NCBI GenBank assembly: GCA_014377915.1 | Contig: JACMOT010000565.1 | Span: forward strand, 1-8,081 | Reading direction: 5' to 3' | DNA: 8,081 nt | Origin: Tardiphaga sp. | Lineage (GTDB): Bacteria > Pseudomonadota > Alphaproteobacteria > Rhizobiales > Xanthobacteraceae | Shown: piece after piece, positions 1-7,303 of the stretch | Layout: every line of letters starts with the position of its first letter | How positions within the stretch are numbered: the stretch's first letter is position 1 | The notes under the pieces: model-generated | The model's input: only the letters and a program-made list of their open reading frames with translations | Told to the model about the DNA's origin: nothing | Database searches by the model: none | Program-made: the position numbers and the translations under genes

Positions 1-59
1 CAGAGATCGTGCTGGCATTGCTGCGGCGACCGAAGGCTGGCATCGGTCCCGCGGCATGA
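1..59 (+). CDS. Possible 3' end of a gene cut by the window edge
   Basis: Reading from base 3, the plus strand stays open to a TGA at 57-59 and would encode a short C-terminal tail, EIVLALLRRPKAGIGPAA. The composition (hydrophobic helix, then a basic and small-residue tail) is plausible for a protein end. If real, the gene converges on the tctC-like gene with only 12 bases between the stop codons. About 18 codons is too little for any family assignment, and a chance open frame in GC-rich DNA is a real alternative. A minus-strand gene starting near the ATG at 57-55 cannot be excluded either. Confidence 0.25.
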   Translation, partial: EIVLALLRRPKAGIGPAA

Positions 60-71
60 CGCCGTTGAGCG

Positions 72-1046
72 CTACTCGGCCTTGATGTTGGCGTCCTTGA
101 TGATCTTGTCGTACCTGATCATCTCATTGGTGATGTATTGGGCGAACACCTCCGGGGTCGAGCCGATCGCGTCGAAGCCCAATGTTTCGAAGCGCGCCTT
201 GACGTCCGGCTGCCCGGCCATTCTGGTGATTTCGGATTGCACCCTGGTGATGATTTCGGGCGGCAGGTTCTTCGGTCCCCATAATCCGTACCACGACGAG
301 AATTCAAAGCCGGTCATGCCGGATTCCGCGACCGTGGGAATCTCCGGCGCAATGGCGACCCGTTTCAGGCTGGTGACGGCCAGCGCCTTGATGTTGCCGG
401 CCTTGGCAAGCGGCAGCGACGACAGCATCGGGTCCACCATCAGCTGGACGTCGCCCCCCATCAGGTCGGTGAGGGCGGGGTTGGCGCCCTTGTAGGCGAT
501 CACCAGCGTATTGACCCCGGCGTCGCGCTTGAGCAATTCGGTCGCCAGATGACCGGCCGAGCCGAAGCTCGACGTCGCGAAGGTGTACTTGTCGGGATTC
601 TGGCGAACCAGCTCGAAGAATTCCTTCAGCGTATTGGCTGGCACCCTTGGCGTCGTGCTGACCAGCAGCGGCCCAGAGGCCACCAGCGAGATCGGCGTGA
701 AATCCTTGACCACGTCATAGGGCACGGCCTTTTGCAGGAACGGCGTCACCACGTGGATCGAGGCGGTGAGGAGCAGCGTGTAGCCATCGGGCGCCGCCTT
801 GGCGACGCTGTTGGCGCCGACGATGCCGCCGAAGCCGCCGGCGCGGTTCTCGACAACGAAGCTGTGTCCCATCACATCGGTCAGCCGTTGTGCCAGGATG
901 CGCGCCACGCCATCGACCGAGCCACCGGCCGGGTAGGGGACGATGATGGTGACGTTCTTGCTCGGATAGGGTTGCGCCATCGCCGGCGCCGTTCCCAGCC
1001 CGAACAGCGCCGCGCCGACCATGGCAAGAGACAGATAATGTTTCAC
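72..1046 (-). CDS. Bug/TctC family tripartite tricarboxylate transporter substrate-binding protein
   Basis: A 324-residue exported solute-binding protein. Residues 1-24 form a Sec signal peptide: KH at the N-terminus, a hydrophobic core LAMVGAALFGLG, and a cleavage site after APAMA. The mature part starts with the usual Bug features: YPSKNVTIIVPYPAGG followed by DGVARILAQRL, then a central YKGANPALTDLMGGDVQLM segment and a late WYGLWGPKNLPPEI segment. Length is typical for the family. Such proteins bind small carboxylates or related compounds in the periplasm and deliver them to TctA/TctB-type membrane subunits. No tctA or tctB gene is in the window, so it may be an orphan binder that borrows a transporter or acts in sensing. 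I chose the GTG start because a Shine-Dalgarno sequence precedes it and the signal peptide begins there; upstream starts would overlap the SDR gene and bury the signal. It is the last gene of the leftward cluster, 23 bases after the SDR stop. The ligand is unknown. Confidence 0.9.
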   Translation of the reverse strand: MKHYLSLAMVGAALFGLGTAPAMAQPYPSKNVTIIVPYPAGGSVDGVARILAQRLTDVMGHSFVVENRAGGFGGIVGANSVAKAAPDGYTLLLTASIHVVTPFLQKAVPYDVVKDFTPISLVASGPLLVSTTPRVPANTLKEFFELVRQNPDKYTFATSSFGSAGHLATELLKRDAGVNTLVIAYKGANPALTDLMGGDVQLMVDPMLSSLPLAKAGNIKALAVTSLKRVAIAPEIPTVAESGMTGFEFSSWYGLWGPKNLPPEIITRVQSEITRMAGQPDVKARFETLGFDAIGSTPEVFAQYITNEMIRYDKIIKDANIKAE

Positions 1047-1052
1047 AGAAAA

Positions 1053-1059
1053 TCCTCTC
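1053..1059 (-). promoter_or_regulatory. Ribosome binding site deciding the GTG start of the TctC-like gene
   Basis: On the minus strand GAGAGGA sits 6 bases before the GTG at 1046-1044. No ATG in this frame lies close behind a comparable site, so this sequence decides the non-ATG start. Confidence 0.7.
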
Positions 1060-1069
1060 AAAGGCTGAA

Positions 1070-1849
1070 TTAAAAGGTTCCCGGGTAGCTTCCACCGTCG
1101 ATCAGCAGGTTTTGTCCTGTGATGAATCCAGCATGTTCTGAACAGAGAAAGGCGCAATAATTGCCGAGCTCCGCCGGTCTGCCGTAACGTTTCGCGGGAT
1201 TGCCGCGCGCGCGATCGTCCCAGATCTGCTGGAAAGATTTATCGCTGTCGTCGAGCATGGCTTCGATGTGCCGCTTCTGGGCATCGCTGTCGAAGATGCC
1301 CGGCAGCAGATTATTGATGGTGACGTTGCGGGCCACCGTCTGCCGAGCGAGACCCGCGACGAAGCCGACCAGGCCGGAGCGCGCGCCGTTCGACAGTCCC
1401 ATCTCGAGTTGCGGAATCTTGACACTACGCGAGACGATGTTGACGATACGGCCAAAGCCGCGCGCCATCATGCCTTCGTGAGTCAGGCGCATCATCTCGA
1501 TGTGGCACAACATCATGGTGTTGAGTGCCGACATCCAGTCGTTCTGGGTCCAGCTCTTGAAATCGCCGGGCTCTCGGCCGTCGGCATTGTTGACGAGAAT
1601 GTCCGGCTCCGGGCAGGCCGACAGCGCCGCCATGCGGCCCTCCGGTGTCGCGATATCGCCGATGACCGCTGTGACCGTCACGCCGGTCGCCGTCCGGATC
1701 TCCTCGGCCGTGGCTTCCAGAACATCTTTCGTGCGGGCAACGATCGTAACATCGACGCCTGCCTCGGCCAGCGCCATGGCGCTGGCCTTGCCGAGACCGC
1801 GGCTCGCACCGCTCAACAGCGCCTTGCGGCCGCGAATGCCGAGATCCAT
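1070..1849 (-). CDS. SDR family oxidoreductase-like protein with altered catalytic tetrad
   Basis: A 259-residue Rossmann-fold protein of the short-chain dehydrogenase/reductase superfamily. The nucleotide-binding glycine motif is SGASRGLG at residues 13-20. The NNAG-type motif appears as NNAD at 87-90, and the C-terminus has the usual GQNLLIDGG. The catalytic region departs from the family: Ser140 is in place, but at the positions of the YxxxK motif the sequence reads SNGAR (153-157), so Tyr becomes Ser153 and Lys becomes Arg157. Spacing (13, then 4 residues) is preserved, so this is substitution, not misalignment. I recall a subgroup of ketoacyl-reductase-like SDRs with this SNxxR pattern, so it is probably a real but poorly understood branch. 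Classical hydride-transfer chemistry by the standard tetrad should not be assumed. The ATG lies 3 bases after the stop of the aldolase-like gene without a clear Shine-Dalgarno sequence, suggesting translational coupling. The substrate is unknown. Confidence 0.85.
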   Translation of the reverse strand: MDLGIRGRKALLSGASRGLGKASAMALAEAGVDVTIVARTKDVLEATAEEIRTATGVTVTAVIGDIATPEGRMAALSACPEPDILVNNADGREPGDFKSWTQNDWMSALNTMMLCHIEMMRLTHEGMMARGFGRIVNIVSRSVKIPQLEMGLSNGARSGLVGFVAGLARQTVARNVTINNLLPGIFDSDAQKRHIEAMLDDSDKSFQQIWDDRARGNPAKRYGRPAELGNYCAFLCSEHAGFITGQNLLIDGGSYPGTF

Positions 1850-1852
1850 CGC

Positions 1853-2794
1853 TCAGGCCGCGACGGCCGAGAGCGACTTGATCTTGTAGCCGTATTTCTG
1901 GTCAAGCCCGAGCTCCTGGATGATGCGGATGCCCTTGGCCAGCGCCTCACCCTCCAGCATGGTCAGCGGCTTGCGCAGGTCGCCTGCCGGCAGACCGACC
2001 GCCTTCATCAGCGACTTCACGGCCACCGGATTGATCGCCGAGTAAGTGTAGTGCAGTAGCGGCAGCAGGCCGAGATAGGTGTTCTTGAAGCCTTCGGCCT
2101 CCTTGTAGCTGGTCCACGGCGTCGAGATGGTGGCCATCTCGCTTGGCGCGAGGTTGCCGGTCATGTTGGCGGTGCCGTGGCCGCCGAGGCTCATGGTCGG
2201 CACCACGAGGCCGAGATTCGGGCTGTCGCAGCACATCACCGAGACGCCGCAATCGGCGGCCAGCACCTGCGCCACCTGGCCGACGCGGGCGGTAGATTCC
2301 TTGTGCACGACATAGTTCGGGTGCTTGAAGATGCGGATCAGGTTGTCCCAGTGCAGGTCGCTCTTCACCCGCGGCGGATTGTTGTAGATGCCGAGCGGCA
2401 GGTCGGTTGCGTCGGCAATGTCGAGAAAAAAGCTCTCGATGTCAGCTTCCGGCGCGCAGATGTAGGCGGGCGCCGCGAGGATGGCGCCGTCGGCGCCATT
2501 GTCCCGGGCGAAGCGGACATTGGCGATCGTGGTGTCGGTGTTGTTGCCGGTGCAGCCGAAGAAGATCGGCATGTCCGCGGTTTTCATCTTGGCGCATTCA
2601 ACGATGATCTGCTTCTTCTCGTCCTGCGACAGCATCGAGGACTCGCCGGTCGACCCCATGATCAGGATCGCCGAGGTGCCATTGTCCTGATGGAATTTCA
2701 GCAGGGTTCGAAACGCGGCGTAGTCTACCGAGCCGTCCTTGTTGAACGGGGTGATCAGCGCCACGAACGATCCGGTCAGCTTCTTGGTCGACAT
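1853..2794 (-). CDS. Dihydrodipicolinate synthase/N-acetylneuraminate lyase family aldolase
   Basis: A 313-residue class I (Schiff-base) aldolase-type TIM barrel. Compared with E. coli DapA as I remember it, the active-site elements are present: GSTGE at 47-51 (Ser48 replaces the first Thr; Thr49 kept), Tyr111, Tyr137 in the YNNPPR segment, Arg142, and the Schiff-base Lys165 in VVHKES. The family condenses or cleaves pyruvate or other 2-keto acids, or dehydrates/deaminates sugar acids and hydroxyproline derivatives. Its place in a transporter-racemase-SDR cluster argues for a catabolic aldolase or lyase and not for the lysine-biosynthetic DapA, so I give no symbol. The start at 2794 is chosen because GGAG precedes it by 7 bases and homology begins at KLTGSFVALITPF; a longer frame to 2836 adds 14 residues with no family features. 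It is followed almost immediately by the SDR gene. The exact reaction is not predictable. Confidence 0.88.
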   Translation of the reverse strand: MSTKKLTGSFVALITPFNKDGSVDYAAFRTLLKFHQDNGTSAILIMGSTGESSMLSQDEKKQIIVECAKMKTADMPIFFGCTGNNTDTTIANVRFARDNGADGAILAAPAYICAPEADIESFFLDIADATDLPLGIYNNPPRVKSDLHWDNLIRIFKHPNYVVHKESTARVGQVAQVLAADCGVSVMCCDSPNLGLVVPTMSLGGHGTANMTGNLAPSEMATISTPWTSYKEAEGFKNTYLGLLPLLHYTYSAINPVAVKSLMKAVGLPAGDLRKPLTMLEGEALAKGIRIIQELGLDQKYGYKIKSLSAVAA

Positions 2795-2826
2795 CTCGCA
2801 TCTCCATCGGTTCGGAATTCGGTAAA

Positions 2827-2855
2827 AATCTATCACGGCCGCGGCGGATGGTCAC
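2827..2855 (-). promoter_or_regulatory. Candidate sigma70-type promoter for the aldolase-SDR-TctC genes
   Basis: In the 110-base gap between the racemase stop and the aldolase start, the minus strand has GTGACC (2855-2850), a 17-base spacer and TAGATT (2832-2827). Each hexamer matches 4 of 6 consensus bases. Transcription would begin near 2820, giving a leader of about 26 bases that includes the GGAG site. If real, the last three genes can be expressed separately from the racemase. Matches of this quality occur by chance, so support is modest. Confidence 0.3.
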
Positions 2856-2904
2856 CGCGTCGCGTCGTGCTATTTCTGCGGCAGCGGTCACGGTCGACGG
2901 TAAT

Positions 2905-3627
2905 TTATGCGGCACGGCTCTGCGGGTGATCGTATTTTCCGAGCGCGAAGGCGACGGCGGCATCGGCATGGATCAGCGTCGAGTCGAACGCCGGTAGGTC
3001 GAAATGGTCGGCGTCCAGCAACAGGCCGATCTCGGTACAGCCAAGGATGACGCTGTCTGCCCCGGCGGCCTTGGCGGTGGCGATCACCTCCAGATAGCGC
3101 TGGCGCGAGCTGTCCTGGACAACGCCGCGGCACAACTCGCCGAAAATGATGTCATGCACGGCGATCCTGTCAGCTTCATGGGGGACCATCGGCTCAAGCC
3201 CGTGGGCCTCGCGCATCCTCGACAGGTAGAAGTCCTGTTCCATCGTATAGCGAGTGGCGAGCAGTAGCGGTCGGCGGCAGCCGGCGGTCTTGACGGCGGC
3301 GCCGGTCATGTCGGTGATGTGCAGCAAGGGGATCGAGATCGCCTCCTGCACAATGTCAGCCAGCTTGTGCATGGTGTTGGTGCAGATCAGCACGCAGTCG
3401 GCGCCGGCGGCCTCCAGATGCCGCGCGACCTGCGCCAGCCTGGCGCCAGCCCGGTCCCAGTCGCCGGCCTGCTGCAAGGCCACGATCGACTCGAAATTGA
3501 CCGAGTGAAGGATCACCTCGGCCGAATGCAGGCCGCCGAGCTGGTCGCGGACATTCTCGTTGATCCGCCGGTAGTACACCGCGGGGCTTTCCCAGCTCAT
3601 CCCGCCCATCAGGCCGATCGTTCGCAT
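2905..3627 (-). CDS. ygeA: Aspartate/glutamate racemase family protein, YgeA/RacX-like amino-acid racemase
   Basis: A 240-residue cofactor-independent racemase-fold protein. It closely resembles E. coli YgeA as I recall it, with IGLMGGMSWES at the N-terminus, then GGLHSAEVILHSVNF, CTNTMHK (82-88), TRYTMEQDFY (125-134) and GCTEIGLLL (196-204). Cys82 and Cys197 are the expected two-base catalytic pair that removes and returns the alpha proton, interconverting L- and D-amino acids; YgeA-type enzymes have broad specificity. No signal peptide is visible, so it should act in the cytoplasm. The ATG at 3627 is preferred because AAGGA lies 7 bases upstream and the conserved N-terminus starts there; a TTG at 3660 would add 11 unsupported residues. 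The gene is divergent from an Lrp/AsnC regulator, a family that commonly senses amino acids, and leads the leftward cluster. The physiological amino acid is unknown. Confidence 0.88.
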   Translation of the reverse strand: MRTIGLMGGMSWESPAVYYRRINENVRDQLGGLHSAEVILHSVNFESIVALQQAGDWDRAGARLAQVARHLEAAGADCVLICTNTMHKLADIVQEAISIPLLHITDMTGAAVKTAGCRRPLLLATRYTMEQDFYLSRMREAHGLEPMVPHEADRIAVHDIIFGELCRGVVQDSSRQRYLEVIATAKAAGADSVILGCTEIGLLLDADHFDLPAFDSTLIHADAAVAFALGKYDHPQSRAA

Positions 3628-3818
3628 TCCTGTGTCCTTGTCATCGCGGATATTGGCCAAAGCATAGCGAAGCGGCCGCGCAACAAAACGGTCGAAGATC
3701 TCAGGATTTCCAGATTATTTGTAAGATATTTGTGCTTAATCGGAGTATTGCGCATGTATTTTGCGTGGAATTCGATTTACGGGCATCAATAGCTCAAGAT
3801 CTGGAGAGAATCGCCTTG
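3628..3818. promoter_or_regulatory. Divergent regulatory region between the racemase and Lrp/AsnC genes
   Basis: This 191-base gap must hold the promoters for the racemase (leftward) and the regulator (rightward). Bases 3697-3780 are clearly more AT-rich than the surrounding genes. Within it, ATTATTTGTAAG (3714-3725) and ATATTTGTGCTT (3726-3737) form an imperfect tandem repeat. GATTA at 3713-3717 is mirrored by TAATC at 3737-3741, with 19 bases between. TTGCG also recurs at 3749-3753 (as TTGCGCAT) and 3762 (as TTGCGTGG). Lrp/AsnC proteins typically bind several degenerate AT-rich sites near their own gene, which fits, but no single site is convincing and I see no strong -35/-10 pair. Confidence 0.45.
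3635..3639 (-). promoter_or_regulatory. Ribosome binding site supporting the racemase start at 3627
   Basis: AAGGA on the minus strand lies 7 bases before the ATG. The TTG alternative at 3660 has no comparable site, so this sequence decides the start. Confidence 0.6.
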
Positions 3819-4286
3819 ATGGATGCCATTGACCGCCGCATTCTCGATATCCTGCAGAACGATGCTTCCGTCGCCGTCGCCGCGATCGCCGAGAAGGTCG
3901 GCCTCAGCACGGCGCCATGCTGGCGCCGGATCAAGCGGCTGGAGGAGGATGGCGTCATCACGAGGCGGGTGGCGCTGCTCAATCGCCGCAAGGTCAACGT
4001 GCCGATGACGGTGTTCGCCTCGGTCAAGGCGCCGCGCCATGAAGCCGACTGGCTGCAGGCGTTCCGCCGGGTCATCGCCGACATTCCGGAGATCGTCGAA
4101 GCCTGGCGGCTGACCGGCGAAACCGACTATCTGCTGCGTATCGTGGTGCCCGACGTCGAGACCTATGACGCGGTCTACCAGCGCATGATCAAGCGGCTTG
4201 AATTCTCCGACATCAACTCCTCCATTGCCATGGAAGAGATGAAGTTCACCACGGCGATTCCGACCAGCTACATGCAGTTGAAGTAG
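3819..4286 (+). CDS. Lrp/AsnC family transcriptional regulator
   Basis: A 155-residue protein, the usual size for the family. The N-terminal winged helix-turn-helix begins with MDAIDRRILDILQND and continues with AIAEKVGLS and the recognition helix APCWRRIKRLEEDGVI (32-47). The C-terminal part, roughly residues 65-150, is the RAM effector-binding and oligomerisation domain, including IPEIVEAWRLTGETDYLLRIV and a late segment SSIAMEEMKFTTAIP. The start is placed at the ATG at 3819, with GGAGAG about 10 bases upstream; the adjoining TTG at 3816 would give a tighter 7-base spacing and is possible. Longer frames lack homology and ribosome sites. Divergence from the racemase gene suggests control of the leftward cluster and of itself, probably in response to an amino acid; that is inference from organisation. 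Confidence 0.92.
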   Translation: MDAIDRRILDILQNDASVAVAAIAEKVGLSTAPCWRRIKRLEEDGVITRRVALLNRRKVNVPMTVFASVKAPRHEADWLQAFRRVIADIPEIVEAWRLTGETDYLLRIVVPDVETYDAVYQRMIKRLEFSDINSSIAMEEMKFTTAIPTSYMQLK

Positions 4287-4290
4287 CCGC

Positions 4291-4366
4291 AGCCGTCATA
4301 GCGAGCGCGGCGAAGCAATGCAGAAAGTCGCAGGCGAGGGCTCAGGTTCTCCTCGCAATGACGGCT
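4291..4366. repeat. Intergenic palindromic repeat with GTCAT(T)GCGAG ends
   Basis: AGCCGTCATAGCGAG (4291-4305) is the reverse complement of CTCGCAATGACGGCT (4352-4366) except at one base (14 of 15 pairs), enclosing 46 bases. The GTCATTGCGAG core followed by GCGAAGCAAT resembles a dispersed palindromic element that I associate with Bradyrhizobium-type genomes. It starts 4 bases after the regulator's stop codon and could fold in the 3' end of that transcript, protecting or terminating it. Confidence 0.65.
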
Positions 4367-4372
4367 GAAACG

Positions 4373-4402
4373 AAAACGGCGGACCGTGAGGCCCGCCGTT
4401 TT
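4373..4402. terminator. Bidirectional intrinsic terminator between the Lrp-type gene and gltA
   Basis: AAAACGGCGG (4373-4382) pairs perfectly with CCGCCGTTTT (4393-4402) around a 10-base loop. Read either way, a GC-rich stem ends in a T run. It lies 22 bases past the gltA stop on the minus strand and about 86 bases past the regulator stop on the plus strand, so it can serve both convergent genes. Confidence 0.8.
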
Positions 4403-4424
4403 GCAGTATGGTGTTTGAAACCGA

Positions 4425-5726
4425 TCAGCGCTTGGCGATATCGACGTAATCGCGGCGGGCGGCGCCGGTGTAGAGCTGGCGCGGACGGCCGATCTTCTGC
4501 TGCGGGTCCTCGATCATCTCGCTCCACTGGCTGATCCAGCCGACGGTGCGGGCGACCGCGAACAGCACGGTGAACATCGAGGTCGGGAAGCCCATCGCCT
4601 TCAGCGTGATGCCCGAATAGAAATCGACGTTCGGATACAGCTTGCGGTCGATGAAGTACTGGTCGCTGAGCGCGATCTTCTCGAGCTCCATGGCGACCGC
4701 GAGCATCTCGTCGCCGCCGTGGCCGGTTTCCTTGAGCACTTCATGGCAGGTCTGCTGCATGATCTTGGCGCGCGGATCGTAGTTCTTGTAGACGCGGTGA
4801 CCGAAGCCCATGAGCCGGACGCTGGAATTCTTGTCCTTCACCTTGGCGATGAATTCGGGAATCTTGTCGACGGTGCCGATCTCGGCGAGCATCGCCAGCG
4901 CCGCTTCATTGGCGCCGCCATGCGCGGGTCCCCACAGGCAGGCGATGCCGGCGGCGATACATGCGAACGGGTTGGCGCCCGATGAGCCGGCAATGCGGAC
5001 CGTCGAGGTCGAGGCATTCTGCTCGTGGTCGGCGTGCAGGGTGAAGATCTTGTCGAGCGCCTTGGCCAGCACCGGATTGACCTTGAAATCCTCGCAAGGC
5101 ACCGCGAAGCACATCTTGAGGAAGTTGGAGGCGAACTCCAGCGAGTTGGTCGGATACACGAAGGGCTGGCCGACGGTGTATTTGAACGCCATCGCCGCCA
5201 GCGTCGGGATCTTGGCGATCATCCGGATCGAGGCGATCTCGCGCTGCTTGGCATCGTTGATGTCCGTGGAGTCGAGATAGAACGCGGCAAGCGCGCCGAC
5301 CGAAGCTACCATGTCGGCCATCGGATGCGCGTCGCGGCGGAAGCCCTGGAAGAAGCGGGCCATCTGCTCGTGCACCATGGTGTGGATGGTGACCGTGCGA
5401 TCAAACTCCTTCTTCTGCGCGGCGGTCGGTAATTCGCCGTACAGCAGCAGATAGCAGGTCTCGAGGAAGTCGCCGTGACCGGCGAGTTGTTCGATCGGAT
5501 AGCCGCGATATTCGAGGATGCCAGCATCACCGTCGATATAGGTGATCTTGGACTGGCAGCTGCCGGTCGAGGTGAAGCCGGGATCGTAGGTGAACATCCC
5601 GGACTGGGCGTAGAGCTTGCCGATGTCGATGACATCGGGGCCGATCGTCCCGCTTAAAATCGGGAAGTCGAAGCTCTTGCCATCGACCGTCATCGTTGCG
5701 GATTTGGTATTGGTTTTTGCGTCCAT
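4425..5726 (-). CDS. gltA: Citrate synthase (type I)
   Basis: A 433-residue hexameric-type citrate synthase that condenses acetyl-CoA with oxaloacetate to citrate, the entry step of the TCA cycle, in the cytoplasm. All key elements are present: [15 protein letters not shown] (230-244), [10 protein letters not shown] with catalytic His269, [13 protein letters not shown] with His310, and NVDFYSG with Asp368. The N-terminal region with [24 protein letters not shown] is typical of the Gram-negative type I enzymes. The ATG at 5726 has GGGGA 7 bases upstream and matches the start I recall for rhizobial GltA. The gene lies 152 bases after gltX in the same direction, a gap large enough for its own promoter, although I could not pick a convincing one. 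A strong terminator follows. No damage is visible. Confidence 0.97.
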   Translation of the reverse strand: MDAKTNTKSATMTVDGKSFDFPILSGTIGPDVIDIGKLYAQSGMFTYDPGFTSTGSCQSKITYIDGDAGILEYRGYPIEQLAGHGDFLETCYLLLYGELPTAAQKKEFDRTVTIHTMVHEQMARFFQGFRRDAHPMADMVASVGALAAFYLDSTDINDAKQREIASIRMIAKIPTLAAMAFKYTVGQPFVYPTNSLEFASNFLKMCFAVPCEDFKVNPVLAKALDKIFTLHADHEQNASTSTVRIAGSSGANPFACIAAGIACLWGPAHGGANEAALAMLAEIGTVDKIPEFIAKVKDKNSSVRLMGFGHRVYKNYDPRAKIMQQTCHEVLKETGHGGDEMLAVAMELEKIALSDQYFIDRKLYPNVDFYSGITLKAMGFPTSMFTVLFAVARTVGWISQWSEMIEDPQQKIGRPRQLYTGAARRDYVDIAKR

Positions 5727-5849
5727 CGCGTGGTCCCCGATGAGATCGTTGAGAGGCGGCAGGCCGTCGCCAGATCGGGCGATAGAGCGGGGCTGGCCGG
5801 AAATGCCGATGTTTCGTCAGAATGGGTATCGCATTGCTGTGTGCGCTGC

Positions 5850-5869
5850 AAGACGGGCAAAGCCGTCCT
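5850..5869 (-). terminator. Weak hairpin after gltX
   Basis: On the minus strand AGGACGG and CCGTCTT can pair over 7 positions (one G-U) around a 6-base loop, beginning 9 bases past the gltX stop. There is no real T run after it, so it may only slow or partly stop transcription, leaving some read-through into gltA. Confidence 0.25.
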
Positions 5870-5878
5870 GCCGTCATG

Positions 5879-7303
5879 CTAGACGAAGGCCTGATCGGCC
5901 AGCCGGGCAAGGCATTCCTGGCGGCCCAGTACCGCCAGCACGTCGAAGATTCCCGGCGATGTGGTCTTGCCGGTCAGTGCCACCCGCAGCGGCTGCGCCA
6001 CCGCGCCGAGCTTGACGCCGGCCTGTTCGGCGAAAGCTCGGGTGGCTTCTTCCGTGGTTGCGGCGCTCCAGTCGGTCACGGTCTCCAGCGCGACGCGCAA
6101 CTGGCCGATCAGCGCCCGGGTTTCAGGTGTCAGCAGGGCGGAGGCCTTCGGCTCCATGGTCAACGGGCGGTCGGCAAAGATGTAATAGGCGCTGTCGATC
6201 AGCTCGATCAGCGTCTTGGCGCGCTCCTTGAGCTGCGGCATTGCCCGCAACAATTGCGCCCGCGTGGTGTCGTTGAGCTTGGCCTTCACATCGTCGCCGT
6301 GCGGGACATAATTCAGCACGTCCTCGAACATGGTCACGAGAGATTGATCGTCGGCGTGGCGGATATAGTGGCCGTTGAGATTTTCCAGCTTGGCGAAGTC
6401 GAACCGGGCGGCGGAGCGGCCGATTGACGACAGGTCGAACGCGTCGATCATTTCCTCGGTCGAGAAGATCTCCTGATCGCCATGGCTCCAGCCCAGTCGT
6501 ACCAGATAGTTGCGCAGGGCGGCGGGTACATAGCCCATGGCACGGTAGGCATCGACCCCGAGCGCGCCATGGCGCTTCGACAGTTTCGAGCCGTCCGGAC
6601 CGTGGATCAGCGGAATGTGCGACATGCTCGGCAGTGTCCAGCCCAGGGCATCATAGATCTGCTTCTGCCGCGCGGCGTTGATCAGGTGATCGTCGCCGCG
6701 GATGACATGGGTGACGCCCATGTCGTGATCATCGACCACCACCGCGAGCATGTAGGTCGGATTGCCGTCGCCGCGCAGCAGCACGAGATCGTCGAGATTT
6801 TCGTTCTGCCAGACCACGCGGCCCTGCACCTGGTCGTCGATCACGGTCTCGCCATCCAGCGGCGCCTTGAGGCGGATCGCCGGCTTGACGCCCGCCGGTG
6901 CTTCGGAGGCCGCGCGCTCGCGCCAGCGGCCGTCATAGAGCTTTGACTTGCCCTCGGCGCGGGCCTTTTCACGCATCTCCTTCAGCTCGTCGGCATTGGC
7001 GTAGCAGTAATAGGCCTTGCCCTCGGCGATCAGCTGCAAGGCCACTTCGCGGTGCCGGTCGGCGCGGGCGAACTGGTAGACAGTGTCGTCGTCCCACGCG
7101 ATGCCGAGCCATTTCAACCCGTCGAGGATCGCGGCGATCGCCGGCTCGGTGGAGCGCTCGCGGTCGGTATCCTCGATCCGCAGCAGCATCTTGCCGCCGA
7201 GTTTGCGCGCATAGAGCCAGTTGAACAAAGCGGTGCGGGCGCCGCCGATATGGAGAAAGCCGGTCGGGGATGGCGCAAAACGGGTAACGACGGGTGCGGT
7301 CAT
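5879..7303 (-). CDS. gltX: Glutamyl-tRNA synthetase (class I)
   Basis: A 474-residue class I aminoacyl-tRNA synthetase charging tRNA with glutamate. The Rossmann-fold signature is [11 protein letters not shown] (residues 11-21), followed by [12 protein letters not shown] (40-51). The second ATP-site motif is KLSKRHG (240-246). The C-terminal anticodon-binding part is complete and the length is normal. Many alphaproteobacteria lack glutaminyl-tRNA synthetase and use a GluRS that also mischarges tRNA-Gln, with GatCAB correcting it; whether this copy does so cannot be told from the window. I start it at the ATG at 7303, where the conserved TRFAPSPTG region follows closely; a TTG at 7366 would add 21 residues without family features. 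No clear Shine-Dalgarno sequence precedes the ATG. It is divergent from the toxin-antitoxin locus and upstream of gltA. Confidence 0.97.
   Translation of the reverse strand: MTAPVVTRFAPSPTGFLHIGGARTALFNWLYARKLGGKMLLRIEDTDRERSTEPAIAAILDGLKWLGIAWDDDTVYQFARADRHREVALQLIAEGKAYYCYANADELKEMREKARAEGKSKLYDGRWRERAASEAPAGVKPAIRLKAPLDGETVIDDQVQGRVVWQNENLDDLVLLRGDGNPTYMLAVVVDDHDMGVTHVIRGDDHLINAARQKQIYDALGWTLPSMSHIPLIHGPDGSKLSKRHGALGVDAYRAMGYVPAALRNYLVRLGWSHGDQEIFSTEEMIDAFDLSSIGRSAARFDFAKLENLNGHYIRHADDQSLVTMFEDVLNYVPHGDDVKAKLNDTTRAQLLRAMPQLKERAKTLIELIDSAYYIFADRPLTMEPKASALLTPETRALIGQLRVALETVTDWSAATTEEATRAFAEQAGVKLGAVAQPLRVALTGKTTSPGIFDVLAVLGRQECLARLADQAFV

Noticed and set aside
1268..2059. Long plus-strand open frame (about 263 codons) across the SDR and aldolase genes
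   Set aside because: It is antisense to two genes with clear family motifs, is rich in Arg/His/Asp as expected of a GC-rich shadow frame, and shows no recognisable domain.
2177..2929. Long plus-strand open frame opposite the aldolase gene
   Set aside because: Same reasoning: composition is typical of a complementary-strand shadow, with no motif and no ribosome site.
3732..3818. N-terminal extension of the Lrp/AsnC protein by 29 residues
   Set aside because: No ribosome site before it, no family similarity, and it would run through the AT-rich control region. The resulting length would also be unusual.
5822..6427. Plus-strand open frame opposite the 3' half of gltX
   Set aside because: It is antisense to a fully conserved synthetase gene and has low-complexity shadow composition.
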